Shown one piece after another: positions 45,835 to 54,872 of a stretch of DNA of 64,000 bases. Origin of the DNA: Hydrotalea sp. (GTDB lineage Bacteria; Bacteroidota; Bacteroidia; Chitinophagales; Chitinophagaceae); the NCBI GenBank assembly GCA_022402565.1, contig JAKRSC010000005.1, positions 25,240 through 89,239 on the forward strand. The letters run 5' to 3'. The first letter of the stretch is position 1. Every line of letters begins with the position of its first letter. The notes under the pieces are model-generated. The model did not search any database and was not told the origin of the DNA. It saw nothing but the letters and a program-made list of their open reading frames with translations. The position numbers and the translations under genes are program-made.

Positions 45835-46050
45835 ATGGCAACTGCAAAAAAGGCCGCTCCAAAGAAGGCCGCAAAAAAAGCTGCTCCTAAGAAGGCCGCT
45901 GCTAAAAAAGCTGCTCCTAAGAAAGCTGCTAAAAAAGCCGCTCCTAAGAAAGCTGCTAAAAAGGCTGCTCCTAAGAAAGCCGCTAAAAAAGCTGCTCCTA
46001 AGAAGGCTGCTAAAAAAGCTGCTCCTAAGAAAGCTGCTAAGAAAAAGTAA
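45835..46050 (+). CDS. Histone H1-like Lys/Ala-rich repeat protein
   Basis: The 71-residue protein is almost entirely Lys, Ala and Pro: MATA, then seven copies of the 9-residue unit KKAAPKKAA (one with an extra Ala), ending KKK. It resembles the C-terminal tail of eukaryotic histone H1 and the bacterial Hc1/AlgP/HU-extension tails that bind DNA non-specifically. There is no globular domain, so it is a standalone tail. It is preceded by 72 bases and followed by a strong terminator. A nucleoid or ribosome-RNA role is inference. Confidence 0.8.
   Translation: MATAKKAAPKKAAKKAAPKKAAAKKAAPKKAAKKAAPKKAAKKAAPKKAAKKAAPKKAAKKAAPKKAAKKK
45846..46042 (+). repeat. 27-bp coding tandem repeat within the H1-like gene
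   Basis: Seven imperfect copies of a 27-base unit encode KKAAPKKAA. They differ mainly at third codon positions (AAA/AAG, GCT/GCC). One unit has an extra GCT codon. Confidence 0.85.
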
Positions 46051-46084
46051 GCAGACGTTCTGCCTTCGCAGAATAATTAAAAGA

Positions 46085-46113
46085 GTCCCGGTGTTATCAC
46101 CGGGATTTTTTTT
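46085..46113 (+). terminator. Terminator after the H1-like gene
   Basis: The 8-bp stem TCCCGGTG/CACCGGGA with a TTAT tetraloop is followed by eight T, 12 bases before the next start codon. Confidence 0.92.
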
Positions 46114-46124
46114 ATCCTTGCAAC

Positions 46125-47792
46125 ATGCTACAACAAGAAATTGCAGATCAACTGAACCTACTATCCAAACTAATGGATATTCATGGAGAGAACTCCTTTA
46201 AATCAAAAGCATACTCCGCAGCTGCATTCGCACTCGATAAATTAACTATTGATATTGAAAAGGCTTCTATTAGCGACCTAGCAAATGTTAAAGGTATTGG
46301 TCAAAGTGCCGCAGAAAAAATTAAAGGAATAGTACAAACCGGAACCTTTCCTCTCCTACTCTCTTATATTGAAAAAACGCCTCCAGGAATACTAGAGATG
46401 CTTCAGATTAAAGGTATTGGGCCTAAAAAAATTGCAACCATCTGGAAAGAGCTTGAGATTGAAGATATATCGTCGCTCTTATATGCCTGTTACGAAAACA
46501 GACTTGTCTTATACAAAGGCTTCGGTGAAAAAACGCAAAATAATATTCAGGCTTCTATTGAGTTTTACTTAAATAGTCAAGGGAAATTTTTATATGCCGA
46601 TTTAGAATCAACCGTTGAAACATTATTAGATTTCTTTAAAAAGTGTTTACAAGATTCAAATTATAAGTTTTCACCAGCAGGTTCTTGGTACAGACAAGAC
46701 TCTGTTATTGAAGAACTATACTTTATAACAGATATGCCTATTGCATCTTTAGAAAAATATCTGAACCAATTATCTGTTGAAGTTAAAGAGAGGGCAAACA
46801 ATTATATACTAGCCATTGCTGGAGAAGGATTAAAAATTCGAGTAGAATCAGTATCAGCTAATCAGTATATAACTTCAATCTTCGTATCCTCTTGTTCACA
46901 AAATTTTTTACAATCGTTTCAATCAAATTATTCTTGGCAGGACGGTTTATCATTTAATTCTGAACAAGAACTGTTTGAATTTTATAAAGCACCCTATCGT
47001 CCCCCTTTTCTTCGTGATTTTTTTGAAATACAAAGCAAAGAAGAGGAATTGGTTTCAGATGCATCAATCCGAGGAATTATTCATAGTCACAGCCAATGGA
47101 GCGACGGAACACATAGTTTAGAAGAAATGGCAATAGCGGCTAAGGAACAAGGATTTGAATATTTGGTAATAAGCGATCATAGTAAATCTGCTTTTTATGC
47201 TAATGGCTTACAAATTGAAAGGGTATTTGCGCAACATGCACAAATTGATGAATTGAATGAAAAACTTGCCCCATTTAGAATCTTTAAAAGCATAGAATGT
47301 GATATATTAACCGATGGAAACCTAGATTACGACTTCAATGTGCTTAAAAGCTTTGATCTCGTTATAGCAAGTATTCATTCTAATTTAAAGATGAATGAAG
47401 AGAAAGCTACTGATAGGCTTTTAAAAGCTATTGAAAACCCTTATACTAATATTCTTGGACACTTAACTGGTCGCCTGCTACTAGGTAGAGCTGGATATCC
47501 AATTCAACATGAAAAGATTATTGATGCTTGTGCGACAAACCAAGTTGTTATTGAATTAAACGCCCATCCAAGAAGATTAGACATTGATTGGACATGGATA
47601 CCTTATGCCTTAGACAAAGGAGTTGTTTTGTCAATTAATCCTGATGCTCATAGCATTGAAGGATTTAAAGATATACGCTATGGTGTAATAGCTGGTAGAA
47701 AAGGTCATTTAACTATTTCAAAAAACCTGAGCAGTTTTTCACTTCAACAAATACAACAGTTTATTGAACACCAACACCTAAAAAGAAGCTAA
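46125..47792 (+). CDS. PolX-like protein with degenerate polymerase core and PHP domain
   Basis: The 555-residue protein has helix-hairpin-helix motifs (VKGIGQSAAEKIKG, IKGIGPKKIATIW), a family X polymerase-like central region and a C-terminal PHP domain. In the polymerase region the GSxRR-type motif is GSWYRQ (186-191), the catalytic D-x-D is EELYF (196-200), and the third aspartate region reads LKIRVES, so all three metal carboxylates appear lost. The PHP metal residues are kept: HSHSQWSDGTHS (H320, H322), DHS (351-353), ECD, IHS, NAHPRRLD and DAHS. A phosphoesterase/exonuclease role is therefore more likely than polymerisation. The stop codon abuts the convergent kinase gene stop. Confidence 0.88.
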   Translation: MLQQEIADQLNLLSKLMDIHGENSFKSKAYSAAAFALDKLTIDIEKASISDLANVKGIGQSAAEKIKGIVQTGTFPLLLSYIEKTPPGILEMLQIKGIGPKKIATIWKELEIEDISSLLYACYENRLVLYKGFGEKTQNNIQASIEFYLNSQGKFLYADLESTVETLLDFFKKCLQDSNYKFSPAGSWYRQDSVIEELYFITDMPIASLEKYLNQLSVEVKERANNYILAIAGEGLKIRVESVSANQYITSIFVSSCSQNFLQSFQSNYSWQDGLSFNSEQELFEFYKAPYRPPFLRDFFEIQSKEEELVSDASIRGIIHSHSQWSDGTHSLEEMAIAAKEQGFEYLVISDHSKSAFYANGLQIERVFAQHAQIDELNEKLAPFRIFKSIECDILTDGNLDYDFNVLKSFDLVIASIHSNLKMNEEKATDRLLKAIENPYTNILGHLTGRLLLGRAGYPIQHEKIIDACATNQVVIELNAHPRRLDIDWTWIPYALDKGVVLSINPDAHSIEGFKDIRYGVIAGRKGHLTISKNLSSFSLQQIQQFIEHQHLKRS

Positions 47793-50700
47793 TTAAGCTT
47801 GACTGGTATATTTAGGAAACTCAATAAAAAAAGTACTGCCAACATGCTCTGTTGTGGTAAAATATATTTGTCCACCTGCTTTCTCAACTATTCCTTTTGA
47901 AATAGCTAACCCAAGCCCTGTTCCTGAAGATTTAGTTGTAAAGTTTGGAGTAAATATTCTAGGTATTTTTTCTTTAGGTATACCAGTGCCATTATCTGTA
48001 ATACTAATTTGCCATCTGTCTACTAAATCTGTCAACTCAATATTCACCTTTTTAATCTCATTTTGTTCAGATGCTTCAATAGCATTTTGAATTAGATTAG
48101 TAAATAATCTAGCCAATTGAATTTTATCAAATTTAATTAGTGCAGGTTCACCAATCTCTTTCAAATCAATTTGCACGTCACGCTCTGTTCCTAATAACAT
48201 TTTTTGAGATGTAAGAATTTCATACAAATCAATCACTTCCCAATGTATAGAACCAATATTAGCAAATTGAGAAAAGTCACCTGCAATTCTTGCTAATTGA
48301 TCTATCTGCTCAACCAAAGTTCTTGTTGTTCTTTCAATGAGCTCTGGTAAATTAGGTGCATTACTCTTTAAAGCAATTTGCAAGTACTGTAAACTTAATT
48401 TCATTGGAGTAAGTGGATTCTTAATTTCATGTGCAACCTGTCTTGCCATCTCCCTCCATGCGCCTTCCCTTTCGCTTTTAGCTAATGCTGCTGCGCTTTC
48501 TTCCAAAGCCACCATCATTTTATTGTATTCTTTCACTAAGAGGCCAATTTCATCTTGTCTGTTCCAAATAATAAGTTCGTTATGTCTGCCTAAATGAACT
48601 TGCCTCATTTTGTCTCCAATAAGCGTAAAGGAGTCTGTAATTCTATTTGCAATAGCAAATGCAATAGCAACAGCAAGTAAAAAAACAATAAAATTAATAT
48701 TGATTAGAGTTGCAAGAAATCCGGATATCTCTTGCTTCAACTCGAGTTGTGAATTTAAATATGGAATATTAACATATGCAATGCAATTTCCATTATATAT
48801 GATGGGTGCATATGTACTTAGAAATTCAAAAGTACCAACCTTTTCTTTATGGATAAATTGAGACTCCCTTAAATCTCTTACATGAAAAAATGCTATTGGA
48901 TCAATTTGACTACTTAGAAGTCTTTTATTGAAAATATAGGGTTGTGTTGAAAGATAAAGATAGCCCTGTGGATTATAAATGTTGATATCAATTCCATTTA
49001 ATCGGGATAATCGAATTAATTCCTCAAGTAATTCTTTTGACTCTCGCATTTCATCGAAGCGACTACTTTCAATGACTATTCCTTGCTGAATGATCTCTGA
49101 TTTCATTTCCAGTTCACCCACAATTAATTGAGTAATCTTTGAAATTCGGTCCTCATTATTTTGTTCAAATCTATTTATAAAGAAAAATATGGTGGATGTT
49201 GCTATTGCAACAAAAGAAAAGAAACTAATAAAAATAATGAGGGCATATACCTGTGTTCTTATATTCCATTGTCGAATATTTTTATAAATTGGCCAAGTAA
49301 TATGCTGGGTTAACAGGTAATGAATCAGCTGAAACAGGATAAATACACTCAAGAAAGCGAAAAATAAATAAGCAAAAAGGGTTAGAAATGAAATAAAAGT
49401 CTGGTTTCTGGTGACTACAACCGATTGATAATTATTATCGTTATAATACCAAAGTTCATTATACTGCTTATTTTGAATAACACTAAAGCTTTCATTGCCA
49501 ACTCTAGGAGGTGCTTTTAATGAAAATTGATATTGATTTGCTTTCCTAATCAAATTACCGTCGTCATAAATAGCAAAAGCAAAAAACTTTTGCCCACCAT
49601 CTTTATTTTGCAAGCTACTTTGACGGAATATTTCTGGATAAAAAGCCTCATCTTTAAATTCGCGAGGACTCATTTTTACATACATCTTTCCAATTCTACT
49701 CTCTTCAGAGGATATATCCATTTTGAAGTAAAAACTCGAAAATTCTCCAATGTTATTTTTACTTCTAAACAAACCATCATACTGCGTTGCTTCGGACTGA
49801 TTTGTTAAAATGCTGTCTAATTCTTGAGTAGTTCGAGTGTCTGGATTAAAAAGAGGTTCATTATTTATGTCAAAAAAATAAAAGCTAGTTTCATATCGAT
49901 TTAAGTATCCTGTGAAATTTTCTCGTACTAAACTATCCTTAATAAACTGATTACTATAGGGAAGTTTTAACCTTTCAAATTGTTCAAAAAGAAAATCAGT
50001 TCTTAAAAATTGAGTAGCAATTCCTATATAAGATTCATCATTTAAATCTTCATTATCCAATAATTTTTCAGCAAATATTTTGAGTTGCTTCTGCGTAAGT
50101 TGATTGAATTGATACAACAGCAAACTAGAAATAGAAATTGCAAAGAAGAATACCCAAAATATAAAATACGTTGATTTATAAATGGGACGCAACATATCTG
50201 TTCGCCTATGATATAGAATTACAATGAAAATAATTAACCAAAATAACAAAGTAAGTCCCCATAAAATGTTTCCATTTATTGCATAGTAAGCTATCATTGG
50301 AATTAGACCAATTATAATTCCATATACAATTGTTTTAATTGATGTTTCATCTGTAAATATTGGAGATAATAACAACTGTGCAACTAGAAAAAAGGAAATA
50401 ATCAACAAACAAAATACAATTAGCCCAATAAGAGAATAAATCGACAGTGAGAAAAATTGAGTAACATCAAATGAAATTTGAGAATCTCTTACCAAGCTAC
50501 CTATTAACTGTATAACAAGCTTTGCAAATACTGATAATAGTGCTATATTAAATGCAACACGAAAAACAGTCTTTTTAATTGAAAATGCAGGAACTTTTAC
50601 TTGATAGGTCTTATAAAAACCTAATAGCCAAAACAGCAGAATAGCGTTCACTAATATATCGCCTAATGATGGATGTATCCAGTCAGAGCCATAAATAGAT

Positions 50701-51524
50701 GGGTCAAATAATTGTAATCGACTTAAATCAAATGGAAAGTGAGTGGGATAACTTATAGCTCTTAATCCAACCACAATAAAAAGTAACCCAAGGTATGGTT
50801 TCCAAAAACCAATTAAAACTACTAGCTCAGCCGCAAATGCATGTAGAAAAAAAAGAAAAAGAATGATACCAATTGTTCGGGTCAGTAAAGTAAAAGAATC
50901 ATATTTTACATAGAAATCATGGTTCTTTTCCTCAAAATAAAAAATTGGTTCACCTGTTATGCTCCTAATAAATAGTGAAGTTGGATTACTCGTTAACTCT
51001 AAAATCTCATCAATTTCTTCCAACCCATCGTAAACAGAATGTAAATATTCGTTTTCAATGAAGTAATTCCACTTAACTGGAATCATACCTGCAATTCTGT
51101 AATTGCCAAAATCTTCAATACGCAATAAGAAACTTCCGTTGGTATATTTCACCGTATAAATACCCGGACTCTTACTCATTTCCTCTTGCGGGAAAACAAA
51201 TAAATTACTATTCCAATAAATCAATTGCTGGTTGTTTCCTTTGGTATATATAAAAAAACCAAAAGGAGCTTGAAACAAATCGTTTCTTTGAATACTGCTA
51301 GATCTTCGTTTTATTAGATCTTCAAGTAGAAGAGAATCTTGGGTGTACTTTAAAAATTGTTTTTCTTTTTTTTGAACCTGTTCTTCAATTTTTTTTACAC
51401 TCTTTTCAACAGAAGAGTAGTAAGTCCAGTAGTTTGATATGATAAATGAAACAGTGTACAGCCAAAGAGCTGCAATTAATAAATAACCGTGCTTCCAAAA
51501 TGCTTCAATAATACGCTGCTTCAA
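47793..51524 (-). CDS. Very large NtrY-like sensor histidine kinase
   Basis: The 1243-residue protein has a membrane helix near residue 15, a multi-helix membrane block (about 205-480), a long extracytoplasmic region, further helices near 720-790 and 960-985, a HAMP region (about 985-1015), the H-box AHEIKNPLTPMK (H1032), an N-box in NLIQNAIEAS (about 1143), the G1 box DNGTGIP and G2 GTGLGLAI. Start is a TTG that overlaps the mazG stop in TTGA; no nearer ATG exists. No response regulator is adjacent, so it is an orphan kinase. Its signal is unknown. Confidence 0.9.
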   Translation of the reverse strand: MKQRIIEAFWKHGYLLIAALWLYTVSFIISNYWTYYSSVEKSVKKIEEQVQKKEKQFLKYTQDSLLLEDLIKRRSSSIQRNDLFQAPFGFFIYTKGNNQQLIYWNSNLFVFPQEEMSKSPGIYTVKYTNGSFLLRIEDFGNYRIAGMIPVKWNYFIENEYLHSVYDGLEEIDEILELTSNPTSLFIRSITGEPIFYFEEKNHDFYVKYDSFTLLTRTIGIILFLFFLHAFAAELVVLIGFWKPYLGLLFIVVGLRAISYPTHFPFDLSRLQLFDPSIYGSDWIHPSLGDILVNAILLFWLLGFYKTYQVKVPAFSIKKTVFRVAFNIALLSVFAKLVIQLIGSLVRDSQISFDVTQFFSLSIYSLIGLIVFCLLIISFFLVAQLLLSPIFTDETSIKTIVYGIIIGLIPMIAYYAINGNILWGLTLLFWLIIFIVILYHRRTDMLRPIYKSTYFIFWVFFFAISISSLLLYQFNQLTQKQLKIFAEKLLDNEDLNDESYIGIATQFLRTDFLFEQFERLKLPYSNQFIKDSLVRENFTGYLNRYETSFYFFDINNEPLFNPDTRTTQELDSILTNQSEATQYDGLFRSKNNIGEFSSFYFKMDISSEESRIGKMYVKMSPREFKDEAFYPEIFRQSSLQNKDGGQKFFAFAIYDDGNLIRKANQYQFSLKAPPRVGNESFSVIQNKQYNELWYYNDNNYQSVVVTRNQTFISFLTLFAYLFFAFLSVFILFQLIHYLLTQHITWPIYKNIRQWNIRTQVYALIIFISFFSFVAIATSTIFFFINRFEQNNEDRISKITQLIVGELEMKSEIIQQGIVIESSRFDEMRESKELLEELIRLSRLNGIDINIYNPQGYLYLSTQPYIFNKRLLSSQIDPIAFFHVRDLRESQFIHKEKVGTFEFLSTYAPIIYNGNCIAYVNIPYLNSQLELKQEISGFLATLININFIVFLLAVAIAFAIANRITDSFTLIGDKMRQVHLGRHNELIIWNRQDEIGLLVKEYNKMMVALEESAAALAKSEREGAWREMARQVAHEIKNPLTPMKLSLQYLQIALKSNAPNLPELIERTTRTLVEQIDQLARIAGDFSQFANIGSIHWEVIDLYEILTSQKMLLGTERDVQIDLKEIGEPALIKFDKIQLARLFTNLIQNAIEASEQNEIKKVNIELTDLVDRWQISITDNGTGIPKEKIPRIFTPNFTTKSSGTGLGLAISKGIVEKAGGQIYFTTTEHVGSTFFIEFPKYTSQA

Positions 51525-52303
51525 CTAGTTTTATTTTTTTCTTCTTTTTTTATTTGATCCCATATCTCATCCATATCCTTTAATGAAAGCTCTGTTAATT
51601 GCTTTCCTTTCTGAATAATGATTGCTTCCATTAAATTAAATCTTTGCGAAAATTTTCGATTGGTTCTTTCTAAAGCTTTTTCCGGATCAATCTGCAAAAA
51701 CCGTGCATAATTGATAATGCTAAACAAAAAATCTCCAAATTCTTCTTCTATTGAGTCCTTATCACTTGATGTTACAGCATCTTTTAATTCTCCTAATTCT
51801 TCATGAACCTTTGAAAAAACATCTTCAGGCTGTTCCCAATCAAAACCAACTTGTCGCACTTTCTCTTGAATTCGCATGGCTTTAACCATAGCTGGTAAAG
51901 CTTTTGGAACACCTCCTAAAACTGTTTTCTGCCCTTCCTGTGTCTTTATTTTTTGCCAGTTTCTTTTAACATCTTCTTCGTTGTTTACAACAGTATCACC
52001 GTAAATATGGGGATGCCTTTTTATGAGCTTTTCTGCAATACCTCCCAACACATCTTCGAGTTGAATTTTTCCCTCTTCCTTCCCTATTCTAGTGTAAAAC
52101 AACAAATGAAGCATAATATCGCCTAATTCCTCCTTTATATCCACCCAATTCTCTGCATCAATTGCATCGGCTAATTCATACACTTCTTCAAGAGTCATAC
52201 TTCTGAGGGTATGAATGGTTTGCTTTTTATCCCATGGACATTGCTCTCTTAACTCATCCATAATTTGAACCAATCGTAAAAATGCCTTTGCTGTTGCTTC
52301 CAT
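51521..52303 (-). CDS. mazG: Nucleoside triphosphate pyrophosphohydrolase
   Basis: The 260-residue all-helical protein has LREQCPWDKKQTIHTLRSMT near the N-terminus and two MazG-type E-x-x-E ... E-x-x-D sites (EEVYELADAI and EELGDIMLHLLF; EELGELKDAV and EEFGDFLFSIIN). The enzyme hydrolyses non-canonical NTPs. The stop is shared with the kinase start (TTGA), and DUF3667 is three bases upstream, indicating a three-gene operon. Confidence 0.95.
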   Translation of the reverse strand: MEATAKAFLRLVQIMDELREQCPWDKKQTIHTLRSMTLEEVYELADAIDAENWVDIKEELGDIMLHLLFYTRIGKEEGKIQLEDVLGGIAEKLIKRHPHIYGDTVVNNEEDVKRNWQKIKTQEGQKTVLGGVPKALPAMVKAMRIQEKVRQVGFDWEQPEDVFSKVHEELGELKDAVTSSDKDSIEEEFGDFLFSIINYARFLQIDPEKALERTNRKFSQRFNLMEAIIIQKGKQLTELSLKDMDEIWDQIKKEEKNKTS

Positions 52304-52306
52304 AAA

Positions 52307-53416
52307 TTATGCAATAGTGAATGTGAGGAATAATCCAAAGAAAAATATAATCATTATTATAATTAGGCTCGTCATTATAAACATAAAGAAACCTTTCAAA
52401 ATGGTTTTTATCCATCCTTGCTGATAAAATCCTTTAAATGCCCAATACCAGTATAAGAACATCCAAATATTTAAGACACTACTAATAAAGCTTGGAATTT
52501 TGCCATTCCCTAATGCACCAACAAGAACTATTCCGAGTCCAAATACAAATAATGCATTAAATAAATGAAGTAGAAAAATTGCATGATCAGCAAAAAAATA
52601 GTGCTTATTTCTGAAGTATACCAAATTCAAAAGGAATGCAACAAAGGGCAATGAAATAAATAATGCAATTGGAATTTTATGAAGTACTTCATCTAGCAAC
52701 TTTTTAAGAAAAGATCTTTGATCTCCTTTATATTTTTGATTTAAATACAATTGCCGTTGTTTCATTTTACTATCTATAAACCCATCTCTATCTTTTTCAG
52801 GTAAACTTTGCTGATAGCGGAGGTATTGCTCAACAGAAGTAAATGAATCAATATCATTTGAAATACTAAAGCTTTCCTTACGATTTTCTAAGATTTTTAT
52901 GTAATTAGAATCTAAACTTAATATCTCCAAGTCTCTTTTTAACAATGCTATAGAATCCAATTTGGACTGACTAGTCAAAGAATCAGTTTTTATTTTTTCC
53001 TGTAAACTGTCTATTTCAGCTTCAATTTCATTTCTTACTTGGGAAACTAATGCATTGCCATCATTTACATTGGATGGCATAAGCATGAAAAAAATCAGAA
53101 AAAAAATCGCAGATGAAAAAATATACATCCTTATAGGATTAATATAACTCATTCTTCTGCCTTGCAAATATTCACGCGATAAAAAGCCTGGCCTAAACAT
53201 CAACAAACGTAAAGAGCTAAAAAACTTACCATCAAAATGAAACAAATCTCCCACAAAGTGAGAGACTAATTGCCAAACCGATTCTTTTGTTTCAATATTT
53301 TCTTGTCCGCATACGTGACAAAAACGACCATGAACTTGTGCATTACAATTCAGGCAATTCTTTTCTTTACGCTCTTTAAAGTGTGACAAAGTGAAATTTT
53401 TTCTAAAAATAGGCAT
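52307..53416 (-). CDS. DUF3667 membrane protein with zinc ribbon
   Basis: The product from the ATG at 53416 is 369 residues; GTG 53434 and ATG 53428 are longer alternatives. The N-terminus has two C-x-x-C knuckles (CLNC, CHVC) forming a zinc ribbon, followed by LMFRPGFLSREYLQGRRMSY and IRMYIFSSAIFFLIFF (first membrane helix), a coiled-coil-like charged loop and four C-terminal helices. This is the DUF3667 layout found in Bacteroidota; function unknown. Confidence 0.87.
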   Translation of the reverse strand: MPIFRKNFTLSHFKERKEKNCLNCNAQVHGRFCHVCGQENIETKESVWQLVSHFVGDLFHFDGKFFSSLRLLMFRPGFLSREYLQGRRMSYINPIRMYIFSSAIFFLIFFMLMPSNVNDGNALVSQVRNEIEAEIDSLQEKIKTDSLTSQSKLDSIALLKRDLEILSLDSNYIKILENRKESFSISNDIDSFTSVEQYLRYQQSLPEKDRDGFIDSKMKQRQLYLNQKYKGDQRSFLKKLLDEVLHKIPIALFISLPFVAFLLNLVYFRNKHYFFADHAIFLLHLFNALFVFGLGIVLVGALGNGKIPSFISSVLNIWMFLYWYWAFKGFYQQGWIKTILKGFFMFIMTSLIIIMIIFFFGLFLTFTIA

Positions 53417-53452
53417 TGAATGACACATTTCCACCTATTCTATAATCCATAG

Positions 53453-54325
53453 ATGCAAGCATGTTTGTACATTTACGAAAACTTATTTGTGAAGCTCCTA
53501 TTTATTCTTTTCTCAGCCCTAATTTCATCTTATTCTGTTTCGGCTCAATATTTTTATCACGATTTATACTCAAGTAAAGAAGCCCAAGACCTTCTACAAA
53601 AATGGAAAAAACTAAATGTTTCTGGAATTGAAGTTGTAAGCAATGATAAAGAGTTGCCACTTGAACTAAAAACTATTTGGACATCAGATTACAGACAAAA
53701 AACCACTACAACATTAGTGAATAAACAAGTCAAAAGTCTACAAGAAAGCTTCTACAATGGCCCTAGAATTCAACGTAGCAATGAAATGAGTAAGGGCATT
53801 GAAAAAAAACTACAATATAGCTATCAGGAAAAGGGATTATTAAAACAATTACAAGTGTCATTTACAGATACAGCTATGAAGATTAAATCTTCTGAATTGC
53901 ATTCTTGGTATTATTACCCAGACGGCTTACCTGAAAAAATGTTGCTAATTAAAAATCAAACCGATACTACTATTATTGAATTCATTATTGAACAACTTCC
54001 TCAACCCAAGGTTACAGAAGAGCATTGGAAGAAAAAAGACAAAACCATAGAAAGCTTTTACTACTACTACAATGACCAAGGATTATTAAGTGATATTGTA
54101 CGTTTTAATAATCGTTTGCAAAAGATGCTGCCAGACCGTGTTTTTAATTATGATGCTGATGGAAAGTTGATTGAAATGATTGAAACCCTAGAGAATAAAA
54201 CTGATTATTACAGATGGATGTATGAATACGACTCAAATGCATTAAAAGTTACGGAAAAATCATTCAATAAAGCAAAGCAATTACAAAGCATGTTTCTGTA
54301 TAACTACCAGTTCTTCAAGAAATAA
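53453..54325 (+). CDS. Exported protein of unknown function with YD-like motifs
   Basis: The 290-residue protein has a hydrophobic segment ending SYSVSAQ (about residue 31), a likely signal peptide; a GTG at 53489 gives a more typical N-terminus and is an alternative start. The mature part has repeated strand-like motifs (YYYNDQGLLSDIVRFNN, NYDADGKLIEMIE, YEYDSNALKVTEKSF) reminiscent of YD/RHS-type or DUF-type beta repeats, too few to call a toxin. A periplasmic or outer-membrane location is likely. I do not recognise the family. Confidence 0.78.
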   Translation: MQACLYIYENLFVKLLFILFSALISSYSVSAQYFYHDLYSSKEAQDLLQKWKKLNVSGIEVVSNDKELPLELKTIWTSDYRQKTTTTLVNKQVKSLQESFYNGPRIQRSNEMSKGIEKKLQYSYQEKGLLKQLQVSFTDTAMKIKSSELHSWYYYPDGLPEKMLLIKNQTDTTIIEFIIEQLPQPKVTEEHWKKKDKTIESFYYYYNDQGLLSDIVRFNNRLQKMLPDRVFNYDADGKLIEMIETLENKTDYYRWMYEYDSNALKVTEKSFNKAKQLQSMFLYNYQFFKK

Positions 54326-54347
54326 AAAAAGCGACCGAAGTCGCTTT
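54323..54347 (-). terminator. Terminator of tRNA-Leu(TAA)
   Basis: On the minus strand, AAAGCGAC-TTCG-GTCGCTTT (8-bp stem, UUCG tetraloop) is followed by T-rich sequence. It overlaps the end of the convergent plus-strand gene. Confidence 0.88.
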
Positions 54348-54348
54348 G

Positions 54349-54434
54349 TGCCCCAGGCGGGAGTTGAACCCGCACGGCCATTGCTGGCCACAGGATTTTA
54401 AGTCCTGCGTGTCTACCAATTACACCACCAGGGC
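54349..54434 (-). tRNA. tRNA-Leu(TAA)
   Basis: An 86-nt type II tRNA on the minus strand: acceptor GCCCTGG/CTGGGGC, D arm GGTGTAATTGGTAGACAC, anticodon stem CAGGA/TCCTG around CTTAAAA (anticodon TAA), variable arm GGCCAGCAATGGCC, T arm GGGTTCAACTCCC, discriminator A. No CCA encoded. Confidence 0.96.
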
Positions 54435-54440
54435 TCCTTA

Positions 54441-54470
54441 CAAAAAACCCGTTCAGCTGAACGGGAATTT
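54441..54470. terminator. Palindromic terminator between two tRNA genes
   Basis: A perfect 18-base palindrome (54448-54465, CCCGTTCAG/CTGAACGGG) has six A on the left (T on the minus strand) and a short T run on the right. It lies between tRNA-Gly and tRNA-Leu, so the two tRNAs may be separate transcripts. Confidence 0.82.
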
Positions 54471-54477
54471 TGCTGAG

Positions 54478-54550
<73 letters not shown>

Positions 54551-54625
54551 GTACTTTGTAAGAACTGTTTTGGGAGTGCAAAAATAAACATCCTCAGTTC
54601 TCTACAAAATTTTTATTCAACTTTT

Positions 54626-54829
54626 TTACTTGTATTTTGGAGTATACTGAGTACTCTCAGGTACAGCAACCTCTGGCGCACCTTTATATCTTGCATGATA
54701 TAACTTGTAACAAGCACCTAACAAAAATGCACTCAAACAAGTTACTTGTAAATAAAATAAAAAGCGGGATGAATTTACCCAGCTATAAGTAAAATCTTTT
54801 GCTTTGTGTTGTTCTAGTTCGTTTGCCAT
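54626..54829 (-). CDS. Small single-pass membrane protein, unknown
   Basis: The 67-residue protein has a charged N-terminus (ANELEQHKAKDFTYSW), one membrane helix at about 23-43 (FLFYLQVTCLSAFLLGACYK) and a polar Pro/Tyr-rich tail ending in TPKYK. It has an ATG start and no overlapping gene. Small size lowers confidence, but the layout is that of a genuine conserved small protein. Function unknown. Confidence 0.62.
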   Translation of the reverse strand: MANELEQHKAKDFTYSWVNSSRFLFYLQVTCLSAFLLGACYKLYHARYKGAPEVAVPESTQYTPKYK

Positions 54830-54872
54830 ACGGTTAAATTGCGGTGCAAAAATAAGGGGCTGGAATCAAATT

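Noticed and set aside
53453-54325. Possible RHS/YD-repeat toxin
   Set aside because: Only a few YD-like motifs are seen in a 290-residue exported protein, with no toxin core or immunity gene.
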